Origin: Rhodanobacter sp. Soil772
GTDB taxonomy: Bacteria > Pseudomonadota > Gammaproteobacteria > Xanthomonadales > Rhodanobacteraceae
NCBI RefSeq assembly: GCF_001428385.1
Contig: NZ_LMSK01000003.1
Span: 62,001-126,000 of the forward strand
Direction of reading: 5' to 3'
Length of the DNA stretch: 64,000 bases
A program made the translations under genes and the position numbers. Positions 18,719 to 27,036 of the stretch are shown here, in pieces. The notes below the pieces were generated by a model. That model was not told the origin of the DNA and did no database searches. It saw only the letters and a program-made list of their open reading frames with translations. The first letter of the stretch is position 1. Every line of letters begins with the position of its first letter.

Positions 18719-19819
18719 ATGACCGAGAAGACCATACTCAACGCCACCCACCGTGCGCTCGGCGCGCGCATGGTCGACTTCGGCGGCTGGGACATGCCGA
18801 TCAACTACGGCTCGCAGATCGAGGAACACCACGCGGTGCGCCGCGACGCTGGCATGTTCGACGTCTCGCACATGACCGTGGTCGACCTGCACGGCGCGCG
18901 CACGCGGGAGTTCCTGCGCCACCTGCTGGCCAACAACATCGACAAGCTGAAGGTGCACGGCAAGGCGCTGTACTCGTGCATGCTGGACGAGCGCGGCGGG
19001 GTGATCGACGACCTGATCGTGTACTACCTCGGCGAGGAGTTCTTCCGGCTGGTCGTCAATGCCGGCACCCGCGCCAAGGACCTGGCCTGGATCGAGCGCC
19101 GGGCGAAGGCGTTCGACGTGCAGGTGAAGGAGCGCCCCGAGTTCGCCATGATCGCGGTGCAGGGCCCGAATGCGCGCGCCAAGGTGCTTGGCCTGCTGCA
19201 TGAGGTCGACCGTCCGCGCATCGAGAAGCTCGGCAAGTTCAGTGCCGCCGCCGCGCAGGGTCCGCACGGCATGCCGCTGTTCGTGGCGCGCACCGGCTAC
19301 ACCGGCGAGGACGGTTTCGAGATCATCGTGCCGGCCGAACATGCCATCGCGCTGTGGGAGGCGCTGGCCGCCGCGGGCGTGGCGCCGGCCGGCCTCGGCG
19401 CGCGCGACACGCTGCGCCTGGAGGCGGGCATGAACCTGTACGGCCAGGACATGAACGAGAGCGTCACGCCGTGGGAGGCGAACCTGGGCTGGACCGTCGC
19501 GCTGGACGAGGGCCGCGACTTCATCGGTCGCGCCGCGCTGGAGCAGCAGAAGGCGGCCGGCGTGCCGCGCACGATGGTCGGCCTGGTGCTGGACGACAAG
19601 GGCGTGCTGCGCCACGGCCAGAAGGTGCTGACCGCGAACGGCGAGGGCGAGATCCTCTCCGGCAGTTTTGCGCCGACGCTGAACAAGGCGGTGGCGTTCG
19701 CGCGCATTCCGGTCGGCGAGCCGGGCGACGTGCGTGTCGACATCCGTGGTCGCGAGGTGCCGGTGCGTCTGGTGAAATATCCGTTCGTGCGCGACGGCAA
19801 GCCCTGCGAAGGGATCTGA
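18719..19819 (+). CDS. gcvT: Glycine cleavage system T protein (aminomethyltransferase)
   Basis: 366 aa, the normal GcvT length. The N-terminus matches the family ([20 protein letters not shown], then [15 protein letters not shown]), as do [18 protein letters not shown] (here [15 protein letters not shown]) and the folate-site region [17 protein letters not shown]. It transfers the methylene group of the aminomethyl-lipoyl H protein to tetrahydrofolate, releasing ammonia. ATG 18719 was chosen from family alignment; an ATG at 18686 is possible but lies in unlike sequence. gcvH follows after about 106 bases. The P-protein gene is not in the window. No glycine riboswitch is visible in the 88-base leader. 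Confidence 0.96.
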   Translation: MTEKTILNATHRALGARMVDFGGWDMPINYGSQIEEHHAVRRDAGMFDVSHMTVVDLHGARTREFLRHLLANNIDKLKVHGKALYSCMLDERGGVIDDLIVYYLGEEFFRLVVNAGTRAKDLAWIERRAKAFDVQVKERPEFAMIAVQGPNARAKVLGLLHEVDRPRIEKLGKFSAAAAQGPHGMPLFVARTGYTGEDGFEIIVPAEHAIALWEALAAAGVAPAGLGARDTLRLEAGMNLYGQDMNESVTPWEANLGWTVALDEGRDFIGRAALEQQKAAGVPRTMVGLVLDDKGVLRHGQKVLTANGEGEILSGSFAPTLNKAVAFARIPVGEPGDVRVDIRGREVPVRLVKYPFVRDGKPCEGI

Positions 19820-19925
19820 GCCGCCGTCACGCCCGCGTACCGTCCGCGGTACATTCTTCCCGATGGCGGATGTAGCTAGAATCACCGCCTGTAACCCGAC
19901 CCAACCAAACGACTGGACCCCGATC

Positions 19926-20321
19926 ATGAGCGAGATTCCCGGCGATCTGAAATTCCTCAAGTCCCACGAGTGGGCCCGCGTCGAAGACGATGGCCTGGTC
20001 CGGGTGGGCATCTCCGACCACGCGCAGGATCAGCTCGGCGACCTGGTCTACGTGGAACTGCCGGAAGTCGGCTCCGCCGTGAAGGCGGGCACCGGTGCGG
20101 CCGTGGTGGAGTCGGTGAAGGCCGCTTCCGACATCTACTCGCCGGTTTCCGGCGAAGTCGTCGAGGTCAACGAGCTGCTCAACGACAAGCCCGAGACCAT
20201 CAACGAGGATGCCTTCGGCGAAGGCTGGATCTTCCTGGTGCGCCCCAGCGACCGGGCCGAGCTCGACGAACTGCTCGACGCGAACGACTACGAAGAGCTG
20301 GTCGAGAACGAAGACCACTGA
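19926..20321 (+). CDS. gcvH: Glycine cleavage system H protein
   Basis: 131 aa. The lipoylation site is K65 in [12 protein letters not shown], and the barrel-sandwich fold residues ([19 protein letters not shown]) are typical. It is the mobile lipoyl carrier that shuttles the aminomethyl group between the P, T and L proteins. The frame is open from 19863, but [16 protein letters not shown] at 19926 is the family start. A TAGAAT hexamer at 19877-19882 could be a -10 box, which would give gcvH its own promoter; its -35 is weak. A strong terminator follows at 20347. Confidence 0.96.
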   Translation: MSEIPGDLKFLKSHEWARVEDDGLVRVGISDHAQDQLGDLVYVELPEVGSAVKAGTGAAVVESVKAASDIYSPVSGEVVEVNELLNDKPETINEDAFGEGWIFLVRPSDRAELDELLDANDYEELVENEDH

Positions 20322-20346
20322 GTCATGCGCGACCATGCCTGACCTT

Positions 20347-20377
20347 GCCGGCCGCCCAGTGCGGCCGGCAGCGTTTT
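20347..20377 (+). terminator. Rho-independent terminator after gcvH
   Basis: A perfect 9-bp stem, GCCGGCCGC (20347-20355) with GCGGCCGGC (20361-20369), closes a 5-base loop and is followed by a four-T run at 20374-20377. It lies 26 bases after the gcvH stop. Confidence 0.8.
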
Positions 20378-21024
20378 CGGGGATTGGAATACGTCGTCGC
20401 GTCGTGCATGCGGTCGCTCTTTTTTTCTGCACGCGTCATCGAGCGGAACCGGTTGTTCGGGGGAGAGCGTCGCGCAGTTCCTCCGATGAAATCGCGTCGA
20501 TGTTCGTGCGGCGCATGCATGTCGCTGTCGGTGCAATCGCGCCCGAAGCGACGTCGCGTCATCGCCATCGACGGGGAGTGTCCGGTGGCGTCGCGCACCC
20601 CGCTCGCGCCGTCGCCGGGGTGCGAACGGGGCGGGCGGCAGATATTTTTCGCTTCCGCCGGAATGCGGGTTTGACCGGTTTCAGTCGTGTTCCGTTCATC
20701 TACTGGAAGCCCTTCGACGGCCTGGAATATGCCTCGCGCGAGCGATGCCTTGCGTGCTGATGTCTATTGCATTGCCGTGATGCGATTGCCTCGAAAGCGT
20801 TGTGCCGCAAGGGTTTTGGCGTGTAGTGTCGTTTTTTGTCGAAATAATATTTGGCCGTATGGACGTCCAATTGATAATGATAGCAATTGCCCCGAAAGCC
20901 TTGTCGTGGCGGGTCTGCGGCCGGTTTGGGGCGGGTTGGGGCGGGTTGATTTCATGACTGAAATCAATTGACAGCAGAAATCTTCGGGGATAGCTTTCGC
21001 AACAGATCACGGGGAATGCGTTTT
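20378..21024. other. Long intergenic region upstream of the MetJ-H1 gene, with an AT-rich core
   Basis: About 650 bases without a gene I can support. The left part is GC-rich. The stretch from about 20820 to 20895 is markedly AT-rich for this genome and looks like the promoter region of the MetJ-like gene. It contains met-box-like octamers (20853-20868) and two CAATTG palindromes 16 bases apart (20868-20873, 20884-20889). A G-rich tandem (GGGGCGGGTT twice) lies near 20935-20948. Short frames here lack protein-like composition. Confidence 0.5.
20853..20868 (+). promoter_or_regulatory. Met-box-like tandem octamers (candidate MetJ operator)
   Basis: Two adjacent octamers, GGCCGTAT and GGACGTCC, match the MetJ box AGACGTCT at 5 and 6 of 8 positions. 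The second keeps the GACGTC core exactly. MetJ binds two or more such 8-bp boxes in tandem, which is the arrangement seen here. The site lies about 155 bases before the MetJ-like gene, in an AT-rich promoter-like stretch, so autoregulation is possible. Two octamers of this quality can arise by chance. Confidence 0.35.
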
Positions 21025-21561
21025 ATGGCAACAACGAAATTCATCAAGCCCTATGTCGAGCACGGTGAAAAGGCCAATGCAGTACGCAAGATCACCGTCT
21101 CGATTCCGCTGCATGTCCTGCGGCGGCTTTCTGATTTGCGCACCCACCGTCAAGTGAACAATCTTCGGCACGCTACCAACAGTGACGTGTTGGTCGAAGC
21201 GTTCCTGCACGCTTTTACTGGGCAACCACTGCCAACTGATGAGGAGCTGAGACGAACCATGGCCACTGCCAAGAAATCCGCTGCAAAGAAACCGGCCGCC
21301 AAGAAGGCCGCCGCCAAGAAACCCGCCGTGAAGAAGGCCGCCGCCAAGAAGCCGGTTGCCAAGAAGCCGGCCGCCAAGAAGGCTGCTGCCAGGAAGCCGG
21401 CCGCCAAGAAAGCTGCCGCCAAGAGGCCGGCAGCTGCCAAGAAAGCCGCTGTGAAGAAGGTCGCGAAGAAGGCTGCGCCGAAGAAGGCCGCCGCCAAGAA
21501 AGCTGCACCGGCCAAGGTGGTGAAGGCCACCAAGACCGCGAAAGCCAAAGCGAAGAAGTAA
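21025..21561 (+). CDS. MetJ-type repressor domain fused to a histone H1-like Lys/Ala tail
   Basis: 178 aa. Residues 1-78 are a clear MetJ (methionine repressor) domain. KITVSIP holds the beta-ribbon Lys and Thr that read the met box; [13 protein letters not shown] and [13 protein letters not shown] are essentially identical to enterobacterial MetJ and keep the residues of the S-adenosylmethionine pocket. MetJ normally continues with about 30 more residues. Here the chain turns at RRTMATAKK into about 95 residues of [16 protein letters not shown] repeats, as in H1-like and AlgP-like proteins, which bind DNA without sequence preference. ATG 21025 fits the family; ATG 21016 is too close to the GGGGA site. 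An in-frame ATG at 21259 could give the tail alone. Confidence 0.85.
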   Translation: MATTKFIKPYVEHGEKANAVRKITVSIPLHVLRRLSDLRTHRQVNNLRHATNSDVLVEAFLHAFTGQPLPTDEELRRTMATAKKSAAKKPAAKKAAAKKPAVKKAAAKKPVAKKPAAKKAAARKPAAKKAAAKRPAAAKKAAVKKVAKKAAPKKAAAKKAAPAKVVKATKTAKAKAKK

Positions 21562-21618
21562 GGCGACAAGCAACACGACAAGCAACATTCCACAATAAGA
21601 CAAGCAAGCCATCGACTT

Positions 21619-21648
21619 CTCTCCCCGCGGTGCCCAGCGCGGGGAGAG
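21619..21648. repeat. 11-bp perfect hairpin downstream of the MetJ-H1 gene
   Basis: The arms CTCTCCCCGCG (21619-21629) and CGCGGGGAGAG (21638-21648) pair perfectly around an 8-base loop. There is no T-run after it, so it is not a classical terminator alone. It resembles the CTCTCC/GGAGAG stem of the element at 52693. Confidence 0.6.
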
Positions 21649-21663
21649 CACTTCGAGAAGATT

Positions 21664-21692
21664 CGTCCCGGCCTGGCCGGGACGCTTCGTTT
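21664..21692 (+). terminator. Candidate terminator hairpin after the MetJ-H1 gene
   Basis: CGTCCCGG (21664-21671) pairs with CCGGGACG (21677-21684) over a 5-base loop and is followed by CTTCGTTT. With the hairpin at 21619 it probably ends the MetJ-H1 transcript. The remaining bases up to 21966 show nothing recognisable apart from the ribosome site of the next gene. Confidence 0.55.
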
Positions 21693-21966
21693 CAGGGGTT
21701 GGAAAATCATCCCGCGGCCGCGCCTGGCGCGTACCCCTTCGAAGCCGGCCTTGTCCGCAATGTTTCCGGCGATCTCCACCGCTGCCCGGTGCCGCATCCC
21801 TGGACCAGATTCCGGCCCGCTACCGTGATTCCGCGCATGATTTGCCGTGCTGTGTCATTGGAGTTACCTTCTGCACATCCGCGCCGCGGTGAATCCGGGG
21901 GATTCACCGCTCCTGGATGGACAGGGGGAAAAAGCGCGGGTATCTGTCGACACTCAGTGAGAGACC

Positions 21967-23004
21967 ATGGATACCCGATACATACTTGATACGCGCCGGC
22001 ATGTGCGCGGGGCCGTTCAGCCCCTGATCATTGCCATCATCGCCATCTTCGTCCTGCTCGCCGTGGGCGCGTGGTTCCTGATCATCAAGCCGCACCAGGA
22101 GTTGGTCATGACCGACTCGGGCGGCCATCCGTCCACTCCGGTTTCCACCGCGACGCGGACGGCGCCGCCGCCGGCCAACGTGGCGGCGATGGATCTCAAC
22201 CAGCTGCTGGCCGAGGCGCGCACCGCCATGAACGAGCAGCGTTACCTGGCGCCGACCGGCAACAATGCATTCGAGTTCTACCTGCGCGTGCTGGAAAAGG
22301 AGCCCGGCAACAAGGTGGCTTCCGATGCGTTGCGCGAGACGTTCCCGTTCGCGGCCACTTCGGCCGAGCAGGCGATCAACTCGCGCGACTTCAATGAAGC
22401 GCAACGCCAGATCGATCTGCTGGCGAAGGCCGATCCGGCCAACTTCACCTTGACCATCCTGCGTTCCAAGCTGGATGCCCAGCGCAAGACACTGGACAAG
22501 CAGCAGCAGCTGGCGCTGGAGCAGGAGAAGGCCACCCAGCTGGCGGCCACCCAGAAGGCTGCGGCGGACAAGTTGGTCGCGGATCAGCTGGCCGAGCAGC
22601 AGAAGGCCCAGCTGGCCGAGCAGCAGAAGGCGGAGCAGGCGCGCACGGCGCAACAGCCGCGTCAGCAGGCCTCGGCGAATCCGTCGGCGGCCGGTGGCGA
22701 CAGTGCGGCGAATGCGGACAGTGGCAGCGCGGCCGGCACGACCACGGCGGTGCTGGTAAAGGGTGCCCCGGCGCGTTATCCCACGGCCGCCATGCGGGCA
22801 CGCCAGGAAGGCTGGGTGCTGGTGTCGTTCACGGTCGACCCCGACGGAAAGACCAGCGGCGTGAAGGTGGTCGAATCGCAGCCGCGTCACGTCTTCGACC
22901 GTGCCGCCATCGACGCGGTGGAGCGCTACCGCTTCAACCCGGCGATGAAGGACGGCACGGCCGTTTCCAGCACCAAGCAGCAGCGGATCGAGTTCAAGCT
23001 CTGA
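21967..23004 (+). CDS. TonB family energy-transducing protein
   Basis: 345 aa. A single membrane helix lies near residues 18-39 (QPLIIAIIAIFVLLAVGAW). A helical region with TPR-like character follows at about 75-165, then a Gln/Ala/Lys-rich coiled coil (about 170-230). The TonB C-terminal domain occupies about 262-345 (ARYPTAAMRARQEGWVLVSF, VDPDGKTSGVKVVESQP, YRFNPAMKDG). It would span the periplasm and couple ExbB/ExbD energy to outer-membrane receptors such as the one at 58280-61207. No exbB/exbD is present here. The ATG has a GAGAG site. The helical mid-section replaces the usual Pro-rich spacer. Confidence 0.85.
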   Translation: MDTRYILDTRRHVRGAVQPLIIAIIAIFVLLAVGAWFLIIKPHQELVMTDSGGHPSTPVSTATRTAPPPANVAAMDLNQLLAEARTAMNEQRYLAPTGNNAFEFYLRVLEKEPGNKVASDALRETFPFAATSAEQAINSRDFNEAQRQIDLLAKADPANFTLTILRSKLDAQRKTLDKQQQLALEQEKATQLAATQKAAADKLVADQLAEQQKAQLAEQQKAEQARTAQQPRQQASANPSAAGGDSAANADSGSAAGTTTAVLVKGAPARYPTAAMRARQEGWVLVSFTVDPDGKTSGVKVVESQPRHVFDRAAIDAVERYRFNPAMKDGTAVSSTKQQRIEFKL

Positions 23005-23027
23005 TCGTGGCGTGACTGCAGCAACCG

Positions 23028-23062
23028 GGCGGCGCATGTTTCGCATGCGCCGCCTTTCTTTT
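23028..23062 (+). terminator. Strong terminator after the TonB gene
   Basis: An 11-bp perfect stem, GGCGGCGCATG (23028-23038) with CATGCGCCGCC (23044-23054), is followed by TTTCTTTT. It lies 24 bases beyond the TonB stop and separates it from the convergent serine hydrolase gene. Confidence 0.85.
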
Positions 23063-23097
23063 GGGCGGTTGCAGCCTGGAGATCGTGAACAGGCTCT

Positions 23098-24408
23098 TCA
23101 GCGGTGGCGCGGCGCGCGGCGTTGCACGCGCGGCTTGTGCTTCGGTTTCGGCTTCGCTGCCGTCGACCTGACGGCACCTTCGATGTCGGCCCAGTCCACG
23201 TGCTGCAGGCCCAGCAGGTCGTCGAACACCATCGGCATCAGTCCGCCGGGGATGGGGCCGGTGGAGTTCCACAGGGTGACCACGCCGGCGCGGTATTTCG
23301 GGAAGAAGCCGATCATGGTGCGATAGCCGGCCACCGCGCCGGCGTGATAGATCAGGGTTTCGCCGCCGTATTCATAGACCCGCCAGCCCAGCGCGTAGTA
23401 CGCATCGGTCAGACGTCCGCGGCGCCAGGCGGTGGCATGCAGTTCGCTGGGCGTGGCGACGCCGGGAGCGTGCAGCATGTCCAGCAACGAGGTGGGCAGC
23501 ACGTCCTGGCGGCCGCCCATCTGTGCGATCAGCCATTTCTCCATGTCACGCAGGCTGGCGTTGACGCCGGCTGCCGGCGCGACCCGGTAGTAGGTCTCGT
23601 TCGGCTCGAACGGTACCCAGCCGCGACTGGTGGCGCGGTGCGGACGCGCCCAGCTCTTGCTGGATTCCAGCGCGGCGCGGCCGTAGCTGGCGGTGGTCAT
23701 GCCCAGCGGATAGAAGATGCGCTTGTCGACCTGGTGATAGAAGAAGTCGCCGGTACGCGCCAGGACCACGTCGCCGATCATGCTGAAGGCGACGTTCTGG
23801 TAGCCGTAGCACTGGCCGACGCCGCAGACCATGTCGACCTCGTCCAGCTTGCGCACCAGCTCTTCGTACGAAGTGTCGCCCTCGAGCATGTTGTCGTAGG
23901 TATTGCGCGGCAGGCCCAGCCGTTGCCCCAGGATGTCGCTGACCGTGGCCTGCGAGGCGGCCTGCATGTCCTTCAGCTTGAAGTACGGCAGCACGTCGAC
24001 CAGCTTCGTATCCCAGCCCAGCTTGCCGTCGTCGATCAGCAGACCGGTGATGGCGGTGGCGAACGCCTTCGACAGCGAGGCGAGGCGGAACACGGTGTTC
24101 GGCGTGATCGGTTGTTTGGTGGAGGCATCGGCATAGCCGACGGTGCCCTCGTAGACCACCTTGCCGTCGATCACCACCGCGGTAGCCAGGCCGGCGACGG
24201 CGTCACGCTGGGCGATGCGGTTCAGCCAGCGCTGGTAGTCCGCGAGGGTCTGCTTGACGCGCATCGGCGGCAGTTCCTGCGGCACGTTGCCGACGCTGGC
24301 GGACAGCAGGGTTGGAGCCGGGGAAGCGGGTGGCGCGGCGGCGCAGAGCGGCGTGCAGGCCAGCCCCAGTACGCCCGTGATAAGCAAGAAGATCTTTTGA
24401 AACTGCAT
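23098..24408 (-). CDS. Serine hydrolase of the class C beta-lactamase / PBP4* family, exported
   Basis: 436 aa. The N-terminus MQFQKIFLLITGVLGLACT and the following Ala-rich stretch form a signal peptide. The active-site motifs are SLSK (S-x-x-K) in FRLASLSKAFA, YQN in QCYGYQNVAFS, and HAG (in place of KTG) in LIYHAGAVAGYRT. The fold is shared by AmpC, esterases EstB and DD-peptidases, so the substrate may be a peptidoglycan peptide, an ester or a beta-lactam; resistance cannot be claimed. The C-terminus is basic (KPKPKHKPRVQRR). ATG 24408 starts the signal peptide; the upstream part of the frame does not look coding. It is divergent from lemA. Confidence 0.85.
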   Translation of the reverse strand: MQFQKIFLLITGVLGLACTPLCAAAPPASPAPTLLSASVGNVPQELPPMRVKQTLADYQRWLNRIAQRDAVAGLATAVVIDGKVVYEGTVGYADASTKQPITPNTVFRLASLSKAFATAITGLLIDDGKLGWDTKLVDVLPYFKLKDMQAASQATVSDILGQRLGLPRNTYDNMLEGDTSYEELVRKLDEVDMVCGVGQCYGYQNVAFSMIGDVVLARTGDFFYHQVDKRIFYPLGMTTASYGRAALESSKSWARPHRATSRGWVPFEPNETYYRVAPAAGVNASLRDMEKWLIAQMGGRQDVLPTSLLDMLHAPGVATPSELHATAWRRGRLTDAYYALGWRVYEYGGETLIYHAGAVAGYRTMIGFFPKYRAGVVTLWNSTGPIPGGLMPMVFDDLLGLQHVDWADIEGAVRSTAAKPKPKHKPRVQRRAPRHR

Positions 24409-24463
24409 GGTATTCTGACGTGGTTCCGGCGTGGGGATGCGCCTCAGGGTGGAGAGTTTGACG

Positions 24464-25051
24464 ATGGGCCTGATCATTTTTCTGATTGTCGTCGTTCTGA
24501 TTGTCTTGTACTTCGTGGCGATCTACAACGGACTGGTCACCTCGCGCAACGGTTACAAGAACGCGTTTGCGCAGATCGACGTTCAGCTCACCCGGCGCCA
24601 CGACCTGATTCCGAACCTGGTCGAAACGGCCAAGGGCTACCTTGCGCACGAGCGGGAAACGCTTGAGGCGGTGGTGCAGGCGCGCAACGCGGCGGTCAGC
24701 GGGCTGGCCGGTGCGAAGGCCAACCCGGGCGATCCGGCCGCGATGCAACAGCTGGCCAGCAGTGAAAATGCTTTGACCCAGACTCTGGGTCATTTGTTCG
24801 CGCTGCAGGAAGCGTATCCCGACCTGAAGGCGAACCAGACCATGATGCAGCTCTCCGAAGAGCTGACCTCCACGGAAAACCGGGTGGCGTTCGCGCGCCA
24901 GGCGTACAACGACTCGGTGCTGACCTACAACAACAAGCGCGAGGTCTTTCCCGCCTCGTTCGTGGCGAACGGCTTCGGCTTCGCCGCGGCCGAGCCGCTA
25001 CAGATCGAGGATCCGGCCGTACGCGACGTGCCGAAGGTTTCCTTCAGCTGA
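24464..25051 (+). CDS. LemA family protein
   Basis: 195 aa. One N-terminal membrane helix (MGLIIFLIVVVLIVLYFVAIYN) is followed by a long helical domain with the family signature VTSRNGYKNAFAQIDVQLTR and RRHDLIPNLVETAKGY. LemA proteins are anchored in the inner membrane; their role is not settled. A gene for an M48 peptidase follows after 47 bases, a pairing seen in many bacteria. A GGAGAG ribosome site about 8 bases upstream fixes ATG 24464. Confidence 0.92.
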   Translation: MGLIIFLIVVVLIVLYFVAIYNGLVTSRNGYKNAFAQIDVQLTRRHDLIPNLVETAKGYLAHERETLEAVVQARNAAVSGLAGAKANPGDPAAMQQLASSENALTQTLGHLFALQEAYPDLKANQTMMQLSEELTSTENRVAFARQAYNDSVLTYNNKREVFPASFVANGFGFAAAEPLQIEDPAVRDVPKVSFS

Positions 25052-25098
25052 TCGCCGTGGCGTCGCGGCGCATGCCGTGGCGCAACCCGGGAGCTTCC

Positions 25099-27000
25099 AT
25101 GGATTTCTTTGCGCAACAGGCGCGCGTGCGCGGCAGCAGCCGGCGGCTGGTGGTGTTGTTCGTGCTCGCGGTGGTGGCGATCGTGGTGGCGATCGACGCG
25201 GTGGTGTGGCTCGCCCTGGGCCATCATGCGGCCGACGGCGAGCCGGCCGCGTCGAACCTGCCGTTGCTGTTCGCCAGCAGCGTCGTGGTCGTCGCCGGGA
25301 TCGGGCTCTGTTCGCTGTTCCGCATCATGAGCCTGTCCGGCGGCGGCAAGACCGTCGCCGAAAGCGTCGGTGCGGTGGTGGTGCCGCCGGATACCCGCGA
25401 TCCGCAATTGCGGCAGCTGCGCAACGTGATCGAGGAAATTGCCATCGCGGCGGGCGTGCCGGTGCCGGACATCTACCTGATGGCCGACGAACCTGGCATC
25501 AACGCGTTCGCCGCCGGCTACTCCGCCTCCGACGCGGCGGTGTGCGTAACCCGGGGCTGCCTCGACAAGCTCAGCCGCGACGAGTTGCAGGGCGTGATCG
25601 CGCACGAGTTCAGCCATGTGCTGAATGGCGACATGCGGCTCAACATCCGCCTGATGGGTTTGCTGTTCGGCATCCTGGTGCTGGCGATCGTGGGGCGCCG
25701 GGTGATCTGGTTCGGCGGCAGCGGCAACCGTCGGGGCGGCGGCCAGGTGTGGCTGATCGGGTTGGCGCTGATCGTGGTCGGCTACATCGGTTATTTCTTC
25801 GGACGGCTGATCCAGGCCGCGGTGGCGCGTTCGCGCGAATCGCTGGCGGACGCTTCGGCCGTGCAGTTCACCCGCCAGACCGACGGCATCGCCGGCGCGT
25901 TGAAGAAGATCGCGATCTTCGCCGAAGGCTCCACCCTGCAGGTGGCGAACAAGCAGGAAGTGGCGCACATGCTGTTCGGCGAAGCGGGCAAGTTCAGCGC
26001 GCTGTTCGCCACCCACCCGCCGCTGCTGCAACGCATCCGCGCGCTGCAGCCCGGTTTTCGCGAAGAGGAACTGGCCTCGCTGGCCGCTACGCTGCAGCGC
26101 CCGACGGCCGCAGCGCCGGCCACCCCGGTCGCCGGCAAGCCGGCGGCGCCGCAAGGCGTTGTGCCGGGCATGGCCATGCCGCCCGTGCTGTCCGCTGTGC
26201 TGTCCGGTGGTGCTGCCGTCGGCAGCAGGGCATCGGCGCCCCGCTTTCAACGTGCGGCCTCGGTGCGTCAGGCCATGCCGTCTGCGCTGACCGCGGCCGC
26301 GCAGCAGCCCGAGTCCGCGCTGGCCGTGGTGCTGGCGTTGGCCACGTCGACTGAAGCAACGCTGCAACCGGCGCAGCGACGGATCGTTGCCGATGCTTTC
26401 GGCGATGATGTGCTGCAAACCGTGCAGACGTTCAGTGGCGAAGTGGCGCGGCTTCCGCCGATCGCACGCCTGCCGCTGGCCTCGCTGGCGTTTCCCGCGT
26501 TGAAGCAGTTGTCGGAAGGACGTCGGCAGACCTTGCTGGTCGCGCTCGATGCGCTGGTCAAGGCCGATGGCAGGGTCGATCTGAATGAGTATTGCCTTGC
26601 GCGGCTGCTGCGTCTGCAGCTCAAGGAGGCCAGCCAGCCTCGGCGTGCGCCGGTCGATGGGCTGAAGAAACTCCCGGCCTGCCGCGACAGCCTGATCCTG
26701 GTTTGCGCCATCGTCGCGTCAGGCGGCTGTTCCGACGAGGCGAGCGCCCGCCGTGCCTGGCTCGTGGCAATGCAGCAGGCCTTCCCGGGGGAGGCGATCG
26801 CATGGACGCCACCGCCGGCGGCGTGGCAGGCGCCGTTCGAACGTGCGCTGGACGATCTGGATGGACTGCTACCGGTGGCCAAGGAACTGGTGATCCGGAG
26901 CCTGGTCGGCGCGATTCACGCCGACGGCGCGGTCAGCGTGGAAGAGGCGGAATTGCTGCGCGTGATCTGCGCCAGCCTGCATTGCCCGCTGCCGATGTAG
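25099..27000 (+). CDS. M48 family metalloprotease with C-terminal TerB-like domain
   Basis: 633 aa. Two membrane helices occur near residues 15-35 and 50-72. The zinc peptidase domain has HEFSH in VIAHEFSHVLNGD (about residue 170), then two further helices, and the downstream Glu in RSRESLADASAVQF, as in HtpX and its relatives. After residue 430 the chain carries a second domain with two acidic loops, VKADGRVDLNEY and IHADGAVSVEEAE, the repeat type of TerB-like proteins. It probably degrades misfolded membrane proteins. It is coupled to lemA upstream. A GGGAG site precedes ATG 25099. A weak 7-bp hairpin (27005-27022) separates it from the convergent oxidoreductase. Confidence 0.88.
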   Translation: MDFFAQQARVRGSSRRLVVLFVLAVVAIVVAIDAVVWLALGHHAADGEPAASNLPLLFASSVVVVAGIGLCSLFRIMSLSGGGKTVAESVGAVVVPPDTRDPQLRQLRNVIEEIAIAAGVPVPDIYLMADEPGINAFAAGYSASDAAVCVTRGCLDKLSRDELQGVIAHEFSHVLNGDMRLNIRLMGLLFGILVLAIVGRRVIWFGGSGNRRGGGQVWLIGLALIVVGYIGYFFGRLIQAAVARSRESLADASAVQFTRQTDGIAGALKKIAIFAEGSTLQVANKQEVAHMLFGEAGKFSALFATHPPLLQRIRALQPGFREEELASLAATLQRPTAAAPATPVAGKPAAPQGVVPGMAMPPVLSAVLSGGAAVGSRASAPRFQRAASVRQAMPSALTAAAQQPESALAVVLALATSTEATLQPAQRRIVADAFGDDVLQTVQTFSGEVARLPPIARLPLASLAFPALKQLSEGRRQTLLVALDALVKADGRVDLNEYCLARLLRLQLKEASQPRRAPVDGLKKLPACRDSLILVCAIVASGGCSDEASARRAWLVAMQQAFPGEAIAWTPPPAAWQAPFERALDDLDGLLPVAKELVIRSLVGAIHADGAVSVEEAELLRVICASLHCPLPM

Positions 27001-27036
27001 CGACCACCTTGTGGACAAGGTGCGCTGCCGACCGGG

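Noticed and set aside
20873-20889. Fur-box-like sequence GATAATGATAGCAATTG
   Set aside because: Only the left half matches the Fur consensus; the right half does not complete the inverted repeat, and the downstream gene has no iron role.
20687-20971. 94-codon ORF upstream of the MetJ-H1 gene
   Set aside because: It runs through the AT-rich promoter-like region, has no ribosome site and no recognisable sequence.
21250-21550. Tandem DNA repeat or CRISPR-like array
   Set aside because: The periodicity comes from AAG/GCC codons of the Lys/Ala tail inside one open reading frame; there are no spacers.
23098-24408. Calling the serine hydrolase an AmpC beta-lactamase (resistance gene)
   Set aside because: It has HAG in place of KTG and no ampR neighbour; many esterases and peptidases share this fold.
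27005-27022. Hairpin CACCTTG/CAAGGTG as terminator between the M48 and GMC genes
   Set aside because: The stem is only 7 bp and has no T-run on either strand; it is too weak to call.
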